A stretch of 64,000 nt of DNA from SABI01 sp963678555 (GTDB lineage: Bacteria; Spirochaetota; Spirochaetia; Sphaerochaetales; Sphaerochaetaceae), in the NCBI GenBank assembly GCA_963678555.2, contig CAXXJA010000002.1:1-64000 (forward strand). Reading direction: 5' to 3'. A model generated the notes under the pieces. The model was not told the origin of the DNA. It was given only the letters and a program-made list of their open reading frames with translations, and made no database searches. Below, piece after piece: positions 51,339 to 60,251 of this stretch. Both the position numbers and the translations under genes were made by a program. How positions within the stretch are numbered: the stretch's first letter is position 1; each line of letters begins with the position of its first letter.

Positions 51339-52511
51339 ATGGACATGATGAAACTGCGGGGTGTCATACAGAGCTATCCATGGGGAGACAGTTCCTACAT
51401 CCCTTCTCTCCTTGGCAGGAGTAAAACAGGAAAACCACAGGCTGAACTGTGGATGGGATCTCACCCGAACGGTATGAGCACACTTCTTGAGACGGGGGAA
51501 CCTCTTGATGAGTACATTGCCTCACACTCAGAACAGGTGTTAGGGACGAACCATCTCAGCCGCTATGGGACCCGCTTTCCCTTTCTTCTGAAGATCCTAT
51601 CGATCGAAACACCTCTGAGCCTTCAGGTGCATCCTGACTCACTGAGAGCAGAGCAGGGCTTCCTGCGGGAACAGTCGTCGGAGAATGGGATACGAACCTA
51701 CAGCGATCCGTATCAGAAGGATGAGGTGCTGTATGCTCTTGATGAGGTTACGGCACTGGCAGGGTTTCGTGACTACGAGGAGGCTATCTCACTGTTTCGT
51801 GAGATCCTCGACGGGTCAACCGATGTTCTTAGCTCGTGTGAAGATCTGGAACACCTGTTCACGACACTGCTGCATCTGGAAATGGAAGAACGGAACCTGT
51901 TTCTTGGGAAGCTTGAGCAGTACGTGAAGAAGGATCCCCAGGTGGTGGACTCTCCTTTTCTTTCCGCTAAGCAGATTTCTCAGAGACTTCTTGAGCTCTA
52001 TCCTGACGATATCATGGCGTATGCCCCGTTTCTTCTCCGCCTTGTCCACCTGCGTCCGACTGAAGCCTTGCAGGTCCGTCCGGGGATGCTTCATGCCTAC
52101 GTTTCAGGCCATGCCGTTGAGGTGATGAGCAGCAGTGACAATGTGCTCAGAGGCGGACTCACCCCGAAACACGTCAATGTTCATGAACTTCTCGAGGTTC
52201 TCACCTACGCTCCGTTTGACGGGAAGAAGGTAAGACAGGAACCGCTCAGTCTGCACACTACCCGTCTTCTCACAGACAGCAGTGAATTTGATCTGATGGT
52301 GACAACCTCAGGACATACGGTATTTACCGATCGTCTTTACATTGAGATCGTGTGTGTCCTTGAAGGGGAGGGAACCTTTACCTACAGCGGCCGGGAGCTG
52401 AGGTTCCGTCAGGGTGATATCATTCTGATCCCTGCCTCTATCACCGGCTATGATCTAGACCTTCGGGGAAGAATCGTGAGTGCGACGGTGGGTGACGGAG
52501 AACAAGGATGA
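51339..52511 (+). CDS. manA: Mannose-6-phosphate isomerase, class I
   Basis: 390 residues. Interconverts mannose-6-phosphate and fructose-6-phosphate with a zinc ion. Zinc-ligand regions visible: LSLQVHPDSLRAEQG (Gln and His) and DPYQKDEVLYALDE (Glu), and the later QVRPGMLHAYVSGHAVEVMSSSDNVLRGGLTPKHV with the final His and the catalytic Arg. GAGGGGG lies before ATG 51339. The stop overlaps the exonuclease start (ATGA), so both are one transcription unit after a terminator. Confidence 0.92.
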   Translation: MDMMKLRGVIQSYPWGDSSYIPSLLGRSKTGKPQAELWMGSHPNGMSTLLETGEPLDEYIASHSEQVLGTNHLSRYGTRFPFLLKILSIETPLSLQVHPDSLRAEQGFLREQSSENGIRTYSDPYQKDEVLYALDEVTALAGFRDYEEAISLFREILDGSTDVLSSCEDLEHLFTTLLHLEMEERNLFLGKLEQYVKKDPQVVDSPFLSAKQISQRLLELYPDDIMAYAPFLLRLVHLRPTEALQVRPGMLHAYVSGHAVEVMSSSDNVLRGGLTPKHVNVHELLEVLTYAPFDGKKVRQEPLSLHTTRLLTDSSEFDLMVTTSGHTVFTDRLYIEIVCVLEGEGTFTYSGRELRFRQGDIILIPASITGYDLDLRGRIVSATVGDGEQG

Positions 52512-53119
52512 GATATGTTGCCATCGATTTTGAGACCGCCAATAACGACCCTGTCAGCGCCTGTTCGGTGGGACTTGCCAGGATGGAGGATGGAAGGGTC
52601 GTCGACACCTACTATTCTCTGATCAACCCGGCAAGCAGGTATTTCAGTCCGTTCAACATCTCGATTCACGGAATCAGACCTGAGGATGTTGCCGATGCAC
52701 CTCTGTTCCGTGACATCTGGCCCGATATCCTGATGTTCATTGACGAGGACCTTCTCATCGCCCACAACGCTCCCTTCGATATCGGTATCGTGAAAGCTCT
52801 CCTGGCGTACTATGGTCTTGCTGTGCCTCCCCTTCACTATACCGATACCGTCAGGATTTCCCGGGTGTCCTTCCCGTTTCTTCCCAACCATAAACTCACC
52901 ACCATCTCCCGCCACTTCGGGTTCACCTACCGGGCTCACCATGCTCTTGATGATGCCATCAACTGTGCGAAGGTCTTTTACCGGGCGTGTGATCTTCAGG
53001 ATGAACAGGCTGTGGTCGATCATTTCCTGTCGCTCGGTATCAGATTTCAGCGCATGAGTGGAGGCTATGCTCCCGAGAAGGTCGTAAAAAAGACCCGGAG
53101 AGCTCCCTCTCTCTTCTAG
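52508..53119 (+). CDS. 3'-5' exonuclease, DEDDh type (DnaQ-like)
   Basis: 203 residues. Exo I AIDFETAN (Asp and Glu), Exo II HNAPFDIGIV, Exo III HHALDDAINCAKVF, with the DEDDh His. This matches stand-alone epsilon-like exonucleases rather than a full polymerase. It begins within the manA stop. The C-terminal tail (GGYAPEKVVKKTRRAPSLF) is basic. Confidence 0.87.
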   Translation: MRYVAIDFETANNDPVSACSVGLARMEDGRVVDTYYSLINPASRYFSPFNISIHGIRPEDVADAPLFRDIWPDILMFIDEDLLIAHNAPFDIGIVKALLAYYGLAVPPLHYTDTVRISRVSFPFLPNHKLTTISRHFGFTYRAHHALDDAINCAKVFYRACDLQDEQAVVDHFLSLGIRFQRMSGGYAPEKVVKKTRRAPSLF

Positions 53120-53180
53120 AAGTCCTGCTTCTGTATACAAAAAAGGAAATGTATCCGTTTCAAAATTCGGGAAGAATCGG

Positions 53181-53209
53181 TTGCTCTCTTCTCTGTTGAA
53201 TGCTATCAT
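53181..53209 (+). promoter_or_regulatory. Promoter of rubrerythrin
   Basis: TTGCTC, 17 nt, TATCAT, 37 bases before ATG 53247. Confidence 0.55.
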
Positions 53210-53246
53210 GAACTATACCAAAAAACTCGAATATCGGGAGGACCGT

Positions 53247-53789
53247 ATGGATCTGAAAGGTTCAAAGACAGAGAAGAACCTGCACGAAGCGTTTGCAGGG
53301 GAATCAATGGCTCGCAATAAATACACCTATTGGGCTGGGCAGGCGAGAAAGGATGGATACCAGCAGATTGCAGGTATCTTCGAAGAGACAGCTGACAATG
53401 AAATGATGCACGCAAAACTGTGGTTCAAGGCCCTGCAGGAGAACGGAGAACTCGGTGACACTGCAAGCAACCTGAAGGATGCTGCCGCCGGCGAACATTA
53501 CGAATGGACCGACATGTATGCCGGGTTTGCTGAGACCGCACGTGAAGAAGGGTTCAAGAAGATCGCTGCTCTGTTCGAAGGGGTTGCAAAGATCGAGAAG
53601 GAACACGAAGCGCGTTATCTTGCACTTCTCAAGAACGTTGAGGATGAGGCGGTCTTCGAGAAAGAGGATGAACAGGTCTGGAAGTGCCGCAAGTGCGGAC
53701 ACATCTATGTCGGAAAGAAGGCTCCTCAGGTCTGTCCTGTCTGTGCACACCCTCAGGCCTATTTCGAGCTGGTCTCAAAGAACTACTGA
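53247..53789 (+). CDS. rbr: Rubrerythrin
   Basis: 180 residues. An N-terminal four-helix ferritin-like domain holds the di-iron ligands (FAGESMARNKY, ETADNEMMHA, EGFKKIAALFEGVAKIEKEHE). The C-terminal rubredoxin domain has CRKCGHIY and CPVCAHP. It reduces hydrogen peroxide in anaerobes. ATG 53247 follows GGGAGGA; an in-frame start at 53181 lies in the promoter. It stands alone and fits the window's peroxide-defence set (selenoperoxiredoxin, ferritin, Fur-like protein). Confidence 0.94.
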   Translation: MDLKGSKTEKNLHEAFAGESMARNKYTYWAGQARKDGYQQIAGIFEETADNEMMHAKLWFKALQENGELGDTASNLKDAAAGEHYEWTDMYAGFAETAREEGFKKIAALFEGVAKIEKEHEARYLALLKNVEDEAVFEKEDEQVWKCRKCGHIYVGKKAPQVCPVCAHPQAYFELVSKNY

Positions 53790-53857
53790 TCACGGGTTCA
53801 CGGTTGCAGGAACGTATGCTGTAACGAGCATCTCAGCTGTGACCGTACCGAGACAAC

Positions 53858-53890
53858 ACCACGCCGGTTACGTACTGACGTGGTTTTTTT
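53858..53890 (+). terminator. Terminator after rubrerythrin
   Basis: ACCACG / CGTGGT stem with a 15-nt loop, followed by TTTTTT. Confidence 0.6.
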
Positions 53891-53960
53891 CTGCCCTCTG
53901 GTTCTATCCGGTTCCCGTTGAAAGAATTCTTTTGCGCTCCGGTACCTGCGGGGATGACAG

Positions 53961-53990
53961 AGCCCCTTTGACTGAACACGAGGGGCTTTC
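53961..53990 (-). terminator. Terminator of the second TRAP operon
   Basis: AGCCCCT / AGGGGCT, perfect 7-bp stem with a 13-nt loop, 12 bases after the dctM stop. T-rich only weakly on either strand. Confidence 0.45.
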
Positions 53991-54001
53991 AGAACAGTAT
54001 C

Positions 54002-55297
54002 CTACATGAAGGAGACCATCGTCATGGTCACAGGAGCATAGAAGGTGACCAGGAGAAGGACTGCGATCATGGTGGCATAGAAGGGGAGAAGAGCCTTTGT
54101 TGCCTTTTCGATCGATATCCTTCCGATGGCGGCTCCGACGAACAGGGCTGAGCCGACCGGCGGGGTACAGAGACCGATTGCCAGGTTCAGAATCAGCATG
54201 ATGCCGAACTGGATCGGGTCCATCCCCAGCTGTCCTACCACGACGGGATACAGGATGGGGGTGACGATGATAATCAGCGGAGCCATGTCCATAATGGCAC
54301 CGAGAACAAGGAGCATCAGGTTTATCAGCAGGAGAAGGACGATGGGATTGTCAGAAATGGATAGCAGGAACATCGTCACAGCCTGCGGGATCCTCAGGAA
54401 TGCCAGGAGCCATCCGAAGGCGCTTGCTGCAGCGATAAGACTCATCACCATAGCCAGAGTCCTCAGGGCACTCATCAGTATCTTCGGAAACTCCCGTATC
54501 GAAACCTCGCGGTACACGAGGAAAGAGATGATGAAGGCATAGACGACGGCCACAGATGCTGATTCTGTCGCAGTGAAGACTCCTGAAACGACTCCTCCGA
54601 TGATAATGAGGACCGTCAGGAGACCGAGGAACGCATCCTTGCTGACCTGGAGTGTTCGTTTTAACCCGTAACGCTCCTCTTTCGGATATCCCCGTCTGAT
54701 TGCGATGATGTAGGAGACAACCATGAGAGCGAGACCAAGGATGATTCCCGGTACGATGCCGCCGAGGAAGAGCTTGCCGACAGAAACGCCGCCGCCCGCG
54801 GCAAGGGAGAAGATGATCATGTTGTGACTTGGCGGTATGATGACTCCCTGACAGCTGCTCGTCACCGTGACCGCCACCGAATAGTCATCATCGTAGCCCT
54901 TGTCGACCATCATGGGTATCAGCATCGTACCGATTGAGGATACATCAGCGACTGCCGATCCAGAGATGCCTCCGAAGAACATCGAGGCAAGTACATTTAC
55001 CTCGGCTAGACCTCCCCTGACGCGACCGACCAGAGCATTGCTGAATTCCACCAGTCTTCTCGAAATGCCGCCTCTTCCCATGATCTCACCTGCAAGAATA
55101 AAGAACGGGATAGCCAGAAGACTGAAGGAGTTCACTCCGCTCACTGTTCTCTGAACAATCGACAGCAGAGGTATGTTGAGATAGAGAGCCGTAAAGACAG
55201 AAGAGATGAACAGGGTGAAGGTGATGGGGAATTTCAGCAGGAGCAGGAGGACGAAGGATCCTGTGAGGATGAACGTTGCAGTTGTAGGATCGCTCAT
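54002..55297 (-). CDS. dctM: TRAP transporter large permease (DctM type), second system
   Basis: 431 residues, about 12 membrane helices. Family blocks LLAIPFFILAGEIMGRGGISRRLVEF, FGGISGSAVADVSSIG and CQGVIIPPSHNMIIFSLAAG are clear. Last gene of the minus-strand operon dctP-dctQ-dctM, one base after dctQ. Its sequence is clearly different from the DctM at 26.1-27.4 kb, so the two systems are not a recent duplication. Confidence 0.92.
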   Translation of the reverse strand: MSDPTTATFILTGSFVLLLLLKFPITFTLFISSVFTALYLNIPLLSIVQRTVSGVNSFSLLAIPFFILAGEIMGRGGISRRLVEFSNALVGRVRGGLAEVNVLASMFFGGISGSAVADVSSIGTMLIPMMVDKGYDDDYSVAVTVTSSCQGVIIPPSHNMIIFSLAAGGGVSVGKLFLGGIVPGIILGLALMVVSYIIAIRRGYPKEERYGLKRTLQVSKDAFLGLLTVLIIIGGVVSGVFTATESASVAVVYAFIISFLVYREVSIREFPKILMSALRTLAMVMSLIAAASAFGWLLAFLRIPQAVTMFLLSISDNPIVLLLLINLMLLVLGAIMDMAPLIIIVTPILYPVVVGQLGMDPIQFGIMLILNLAIGLCTPPVGSALFVGAAIGRISIEKATKALLPFYATMIAVLLLVTFYAPVTMTMVSFM

Positions 55298-55298
55298 A

Positions 55299-55805
55299 TC
55301 ATTTTCCCCCTTTGGCGGTGCCTGCGACGTTCTTCAGGTCGATCAGTGCCACACTCAGATAGTAGACCGCGTAGAGGATGATGAAGACTGCAGATACAGG
55401 GACAATCACGTAGTTCACCGCATTGGTGATCCCCGTGGCGGGGAGTCGGGACAGGGATGCATTCTGCGTGACTCCCAGTCCGAAATAGAACAGGATCAGG
55501 CCGATTGCGATCTCCAGGATATACTTCAGGATGTTGAGAAGATCATTGAAAAGTCTCGGCAGACTCTTGGGAAGGATTGTTATGCTGATGTGGAGGTTCT
55601 CTTTGACACCGAGGGCCATGGCTATGAAGGTAAACCAGATGACGATGATCAGTGCCACTTCCTCCGACCACCTGATACCGGATCTGAACCCATAGCGCAG
55701 CACCACATTGGTGAAGACGATAACAACCATCACCACGAGCAGTATCATCGCGAGTGTCAGTGCTACAGCGAACACTCTGTCGAGCACATTCTTGAATCTT
55801 CTCAT
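55299..55805 (-). CDS. dctQ: TRAP transporter small permease (DctQ type), second system
   Basis: 168 residues, four membrane helices (VFAVALTLAMILLVVMVVIVFTNVVLRYGF, then WSEEVALIIVIWFTFIAMA with the family's W-x-E-E motif). AAAGGAG lies before ATG 55805. It is separated from dctP by 98 bases holding a large hairpin. Confidence 0.9.
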   Translation of the reverse strand: MRRFKNVLDRVFAVALTLAMILLVVMVVIVFTNVVLRYGFRSGIRWSEEVALIIVIWFTFIAMALGVKENLHISITILPKSLPRLFNDLLNILKYILEIAIGLILFYFGLGVTQNASLSRLPATGITNAVNYVIVPVSAVFIILYAVYYLSVALIDLKNVAGTAKGGK

Positions 55806-55835
55806 GAGCTTTTTCTCCTTTCATCCGCGTATAGG

Positions 55836-55872
55836 GAGAGGGGAGAACCCCGAAAGGAATTCTGCCCCCCTC
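55836..55872 (-). promoter_or_regulatory. Intercistronic hairpin between second dctP and dctQ
   Basis: Outer stem AGAGGGG/CCCCTCT, inner stem AGAATTCC/GGGGTTCT (two G-U) with a TTTC loop and a small bulge. No T run, so probably an mRNA-stabilising or attenuating structure. Confidence 0.6.
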
Positions 55873-55903
55873 TATTGTCATTCAAGAGTTCACACAAAGC
55901 AAG

Positions 55904-56902
55904 TTATTTCACTGCCTGTACCTTCTTGACCCACTCAAGGCCTTCTGCATCAAGGAGTTTTTCGTAGAGACTTCCCATGCGTGCAGAGAACTCAGCAGGA
56001 TCGTTCACATAGTTGACCTGAACACCTGCAGCTCTCACCTTGTCTTCTGACACCTTCTCTTTCGCCGCCCATGCAGCGACCTGTACCGGTGTTGACTCCT
56101 TTGCAGCCTGTTTAATCAGTTCCTGGTCTGCCTTGCTGAGCTTGTCCATAGTGATCTTCGATGCGATGATGATCTCGGGAACACGGGTGTGTTCATCGAT
56201 CGAGTAGTACTTTGCCACTTCGAAATGACTCGAGGTGTCATAGGAAGGCCAGTTGTTCTCTGCACCTTCGATGACCTTCGTCTGAAGAGCACTGTAGACA
56301 TCTCCATAGGGCATCGGAGTGGGCACTGCACCGAGGGCTGAGACCATTCCCATCATCAGGGTCGATTCCTGAACGCGGATCTTCATACCTTTGAGATCAT
56401 CAACGGTATAGATCGGTTTGACAGAGTTGTAGAAGTTACGGGCACCGCTGTCCTGCCAGGTGAGGCCGACGAATCCGGATTCAGTGAGTGAGTTGAGGAA
56501 ATACTCACCGATCTCACCGTTGAGAACTTTCCACATGTGATCACTGTTCCTGTAGAGATAGGGCATCTGAAGGGCATTCAGTGCTGAGTTGAAGTTGCTC
56601 AGAGGGGAGATGGACACACGAGTGAAATCGATTCCTCCGAACTGTACCTGTTCAATAGCTGACTTCTCGTCACCGAGCTGACCTCCATGATACACTTCGA
56701 TCCTGATTCTTCCGTTTGATCTCTCTTCCACGAGACGGGCGAACTCGAGGTCCCCGATCACGGTCGGATAGCCTTCCGGCTGGTTATCTGCGAGTCTGAG
56801 TACGATCGGTGCATCCGAAGCTGCCGCTTCCTGCTGGCCCTGTGCAAAGACAGTACCTGTCACCAATGCAAGAACCAGTACCAGTGTTACGATGTTTTTC
56901 AT
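55904..56902 (-). CDS. dctP: TRAP transporter substrate-binding protein (DctP type), second system
   Basis: 332 residues. Signal peptide MKNIVTLVLVLALVTGTVFAQG, then a DctP body (IVLRLADNQPEGYPTVIGDLEFARLVEERSNGRIRIEVYHGGQLGDEKSAIEQVQFGGID, and GMKIRVQESTLMMGMVSALGAVPTPMPYGDVYSALQTKVIEGAENN). The Arg in MKIRVQES is the usual ligand-carboxylate residue. AGGAGG precedes ATG 56902. Its promoter has a weak -35, fitting activation by the AraC-type response regulator encoded immediately upstream. Confidence 0.92.
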   Translation of the reverse strand: MKNIVTLVLVLALVTGTVFAQGQQEAAASDAPIVLRLADNQPEGYPTVIGDLEFARLVEERSNGRIRIEVYHGGQLGDEKSAIEQVQFGGIDFTRVSISPLSNFNSALNALQMPYLYRNSDHMWKVLNGEIGEYFLNSLTESGFVGLTWQDSGARNFYNSVKPIYTVDDLKGMKIRVQESTLMMGMVSALGAVPTPMPYGDVYSALQTKVIEGAENNWPSYDTSSHFEVAKYYSIDEHTRVPEIIIASKITMDKLSKADQELIKQAAKESTPVQVAAWAAKEKVSEDKVRAAGVQVNYVNDPAEFSARMGSLYEKLLDAEGLEWVKKVQAVK

Positions 56903-56931
56903 ACATTCCTCCTTATGGTCTGTGTACTGTC

Positions 56932-56960
56932 AGTATAGGAGGGCGAGCCTGAGGGCGTAA
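56932..56960 (-). promoter_or_regulatory. Possible activator-dependent promoter of the second TRAP operon
   Basis: Minus strand TTACGC, 17 nt, TATACT. The poor -35 box suggests dependence on the adjacent AraC-type response regulator. Confidence 0.4.
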
Positions 56961-56990
56961 GTGAGATAAATTTGTAATAGCCGGCTTTTT

Positions 56991-58508
56991 TTATAAAATA
57001 CTCCTACTTTCACGAATGTTTCGACGATACTCCTTCGGGGAAAACCCTGTGTGCATCCGGAATACCCGTGAAAAATAGCGGTAGTCCCTGTAGCCCACCG
57101 ATGCCGATATCGACTGCATCGAGTAATCGAAGGCCATCATCTTCTTGGCTGCCTCGATTCGAACCTCTGCGATATAGGAGACGAAGCTCATTCCCACATA
57201 GTCCTTGAAGAGTCTGCTGAAATAGGATGGCGTGATGCCCGCTCTGCGGGCCATTGCCTCGAGAGTGAGTTCATCGTGATAGTGCGCATTGATGTGTTCG
57301 GTTATGCGGGTGAACTGCTGTGAGTACTTGTCCTTTCTGGTTGTGTCGATGTTCCTGCAGGTGGAGTCGATAAAGTCCATAAGTATCCTCTCCAGTTCTG
57401 CAACCGAACTTTTCGGTATCAGAGGAGGGGCGGGGGTTTTCAGTGCGGCAGTGACAGCCTTGGTGATGTAGACGATGCTGTCGTGAAGAGTGTTCACGAG
57501 AGAACCCGGGTCCTCGGCGGGGTACAGGGCCTTGAGTGTATCCAGAATCTCATGAGCCTTCTGCCTGCTGGAAAGGGTGTCTCCTGCGAGGATCAGTTCC
57601 TTCAGCTCGTTTTCCAGTTCTGTTTCCTGTGTTGCGGCCTCTCTCAGAGCCTCTTCGACTTCAGCGTCGAACCGGACGAACCGCTGACCCGTGTGAAGTG
57701 CCAGGGAGTAAGCCGCCGAAGCCTGAGATATTGAAGCGGGAATTCCTTCAAGCGACAGAAAGACTCGGGACAGACCGATATGGAGATCCTCGGGAATAGT
57801 GTCACCGAGAAGGTCTCTCAGCAGAAGATCTATCTTCTCCTGCGTTCGGAAGAAGACGATAAGGCTCACCCTGTCAGGTGCCGGGAAGAAGGAGGACTGA
57901 AGATGGTACCGGGAAAACAGGGCCTCCAGATGAAGCAGGAGCATATCTCTCTGCGCTGTGTGGAGGACCATGCTGAGCCCTTGTTCTCCCTGAATCTGAG
58001 TCAGCGAAAGGTATGACCTGAGACCTTCCGATCCCGTGGAGCCATACTTGATTGCGATGAAGATGGATCGGTTGAACTCGGTGAGCACTTTCTGTATCGC
58101 AATCGGTCCCTTCTCCTTTCGTTCCTGTGTTAACTCATCTAGAAGGGTTGAAACAAGTTCGGTCAGATCCCGTTTCCCTACCGGTTTTACCAGATAATCA
58201 TGTGCGCCCGAGCGGATCGCCTTCTGCGCTGCATCAAAACTGCTCAGGGCTGTGAGGAAGACGACCCTGGTCTCCTTGCGGATCTCCTTGATGCTCCTGG
58301 CCGCAGCGATACCATCGATACCGGGCATATTGATGTCAAGCAGAGCGATGTCCAGAGTCTCACTGCCTGCTATCTCGATGGCTTCCCGTCCGTTCTTCGC
58401 CTTCACGATGTTCAGATCGGGGAACGTCTCACACAGGATGTGTTCAACCGCATCCCTCTCAAGACGTTCATCATCAGCGATCATGAGGGTCACAGGTCTC
58501 TCATCCAT
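56991..58508 (-). CDS. Response regulator with AraC-type DNA-binding domain (YesN-like)
   Basis: 505 residues. N-terminal receiver (MIADDERLERDAVEHIL, phospho-acceptor Asp in ALLDINMPGIDG, Lys in YLVKPVGKRDL), a long middle region, then a C-terminal AraC double helix-turn-helix (HYHDELTLEAMARRAGITPSYFSRLFKDYVGMSFVSYIAEVRIEAAKKMM, then SISASVGYRDYRYFSRVFRMHTGFSPKEYRR). It likely activates the TRAP operon 88 bases downstream. It starts inside the histidine kinase gene (8-base overlap). Confidence 0.92.
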   Translation of the reverse strand: MDERPVTLMIADDERLERDAVEHILCETFPDLNIVKAKNGREAIEIAGSETLDIALLDINMPGIDGIAAARSIKEIRKETRVVFLTALSSFDAAQKAIRSGAHDYLVKPVGKRDLTELVSTLLDELTQERKEKGPIAIQKVLTEFNRSIFIAIKYGSTGSEGLRSYLSLTQIQGEQGLSMVLHTAQRDMLLLHLEALFSRYHLQSSFFPAPDRVSLIVFFRTQEKIDLLLRDLLGDTIPEDLHIGLSRVFLSLEGIPASISQASAAYSLALHTGQRFVRFDAEVEEALREAATQETELENELKELILAGDTLSSRQKAHEILDTLKALYPAEDPGSLVNTLHDSIVYITKAVTAALKTPAPPLIPKSSVAELERILMDFIDSTCRNIDTTRKDKYSQQFTRITEHINAHYHDELTLEAMARRAGITPSYFSRLFKDYVGMSFVSYIAEVRIEAAKKMMAFDYSMQSISASVGYRDYRYFSRVFRMHTGFSPKEYRRNIRESRSIL

Positions 58509-59973
58509 CGATCCTGTCCTCCTTGCGGTACGGGATCTTCACGACGACCTCGGTGCCTCCTTCCCTGAGGCTTCCTATGGTGATGCTTCCTTTTCCCCCG
58601 TAGTAGAGTTCGATTCTCTTTCTGATATTTGCGATTCCCACATGAGGGTGTTCCTTCGAGGAGCTCCCTGCAAGGGCATTTTCATACCCGATCCCGTCAT
58701 CACGTACCGTGAAGATCACCTTCCTGGTCATATGCTGCACGGTAAGGGATATATGCCCTCCTTCTTCTCTCTGCTCCAGACCATGAATGATGGCATTCTC
58801 TACAAGGGGTTGAATCAGGAGGGGAGGAATCAGCAGGTCTCTCTGGTCATCCAGAGTGAGCGAGTAGGAAAGCCGGTCCGCGAACCGTGCCTTCTGAATC
58901 TTCAGATACCGGGTGATGAACTGGATCTCTTCGGAAAGGGGAACGGCCGAGCGCTGGTCGAGGATATAGCGGAACAGAAGGGCAAGATCACTGACCAGAT
59001 CCTGCGTTTCCTCTGCATTCTCGAACAACGCAGTTCTGCTGATCGTGTTCATGGCATTGAACAGGAAGTGGGGATTGATCTGAGCCTGCAGTGTCAGCAG
59101 TTTCGCGCGGTCGAGTTCCCGCTTCACATTCATCTGCTGCAGTTCCTGAGCATGCACCTTCTTCTCAAGGCGGCGGTTCTCCTCGAGAGTGGTGATGCGC
59201 TCAGCCAGAGATGCTTTCATGGAATTCAGAGAGTCCTCAAGGTACCTGAGCTCCTGCGCTCCGGAGAGGACCAGATCGGGTGTGTCGAGGTTCCCCCGGG
59301 TGATCTCATGTGCCGTGCGGACCATCGCATCGATCGGCTTCGAGAGTTTTCTGACGATGATGATGATCAGGAGCGTGTACAGGACTGACAGTACCAGAGT
59401 GACCATCAGTGCGGTAATCCTCAGTCGCTCCAGATCCTCCTGCATCATAGCCACTTCCTGGGCATCGAGAGTCACCTCCCGGGCGAGGTATCTGGAGTAT
59501 ACATATTCGTACAGGTACTGATAGGTGATATCTGCAGCGTAGAAGTAGGAGAATTCGGTATCGATGAGGGGTAGATGCTCGAGTATCTTATTCCTGCGGT
59601 CTTTCACGAAATCGAGGCCGTTCTCTATTCCCCGAAGAAGGAAGAACTGCTGTTCGTCATGTCCCCCGTTCCTACGAAGTTCCGTCAGGGACGCTCTTGC
59701 TTCACGTTCACTGCGTTCAAGTTCCGTGACGATGGGCGGTGCGCTCTCCTGACGGTTTTCCAGAACCAGGGTCCTCAGGAGATCACGTTGAACAGCGATG
59801 GATTCCGCCAGTACCCGTATCGTCGAGTACTGGTGTGTCTGCATCTGCAGCAGGGTAAGCCGCGAAAAGACAACGGTGAACAGGATCGAACCGAGAACGA
59901 TCAGGGATACGATGATGAGCAGATGGCTGGTCACAAGGACCTGGGAAAAACGGAATTCCTTTCTGCCTCTCAT
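58501..59973 (-). CDS. Sensor histidine kinase (YesM/LytS type)
   Basis: 490 residues. Membrane helix (VTSHLLIIVSLIVLGSILFTVV), an extracytoplasmic region to about residue 190, a second helix (LMVTLVLSVLYTLLIIIIV), a HAMP domain (KLSKPIDAMVRTAHEITRGNL), a coiled coil, then the His_kinase block QINPHFLFNAMNTISR with the phospho-His, and an ATP-binding domain with LLIQPLVENAIIHG and DDGIGY. AAGGAG, inside the end of the preceding small gene, serves ATG 59973. With its regulator it probably senses the TRAP substrate (inference). Confidence 0.92.
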   Translation of the reverse strand: MRGRKEFRFSQVLVTSHLLIIVSLIVLGSILFTVVFSRLTLLQMQTHQYSTIRVLAESIAVQRDLLRTLVLENRQESAPPIVTELERSEREARASLTELRRNGGHDEQQFFLLRGIENGLDFVKDRRNKILEHLPLIDTEFSYFYAADITYQYLYEYVYSRYLAREVTLDAQEVAMMQEDLERLRITALMVTLVLSVLYTLLIIIIVRKLSKPIDAMVRTAHEITRGNLDTPDLVLSGAQELRYLEDSLNSMKASLAERITTLEENRRLEKKVHAQELQQMNVKRELDRAKLLTLQAQINPHFLFNAMNTISRTALFENAEETQDLVSDLALLFRYILDQRSAVPLSEEIQFITRYLKIQKARFADRLSYSLTLDDQRDLLIPPLLIQPLVENAIIHGLEQREEGGHISLTVQHMTRKVIFTVRDDGIGYENALAGSSSKEHPHVGIANIRKRIELYYGGKGSITIGSLREGGTEVVVKIPYRKEDRIDG

Positions 59974-59977
59974 CCAT

Positions 59978-60151
59978 CTACTCCTTGTTTTGCCTCAGCA
60001 GGGAAACGATTTCTCCGGAGCAGTCCTCACCTCCGGCGGCTTCCTGTATCCGGGTCCTGTATGCAGTGCACTCCCTACGGGTGCACCGCGACAGGCCTCC
60101 GTCCTGTGAAACTCCGCATGTTTCCGGGCGGTATAATAATCTGTTGATCAC
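59978..60151 (-). CDS. Small Cys-containing protein (57 aa) ahead of the sensor kinase
   Basis: GTG 60151 with a strong AGGAGG 5 nt upstream. The frame has four Cys (positions 12, 23, 28 and 45) in PETCGVSQDGG, SRCTRRECTAY and EDCSGEI. No signal peptide or known family was recognised. The stop TAG lies 4 bases before the kinase start, and the kinase ribosome site lies within its last codons, so translation is coupled. Metal or Fe-S binding is possible but not shown. Gene-finding programs may miss it because of its size and GTG start. Confidence 0.55.
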   Translation of the reverse strand: MINRLLYRPETCGVSQDGGLSRCTRRECTAYRTRIQEAAGGEDCSGEIVSLLRQNKE

Positions 60152-60167
60152 TGCCGCCTCCTGAATA

Positions 60168-60193
60168 CTGAAGGGCCCCCGGGGGCCCTTCAG
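60168..60193. repeat. 26-bp perfect palindrome CTGAAGGGCCCCC/GGGGGCCCTTCAG
   Basis: Located between the CoA-disulfide reductase stop (60252) and the small gene's ribosome site. With AATAC/GTATT outside, the hairpin is longer still. There is no T run on either strand, so it may act as a leader structure or RNA stabiliser rather than a simple terminator. Confidence 0.7.
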
Positions 60194-60251
60194 GGTATTG
60201 TAGTGCTCCATCAGAGTATACCATGAGCAACTCGTGAGGAATAGCGGAATC

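Noticed and set aside
26116..55297. The two TRAP systems as a duplication
   Set aside because: Protein sequences, gene regulation and hairpins differ clearly; they are paralogous systems, not a recent repeat.
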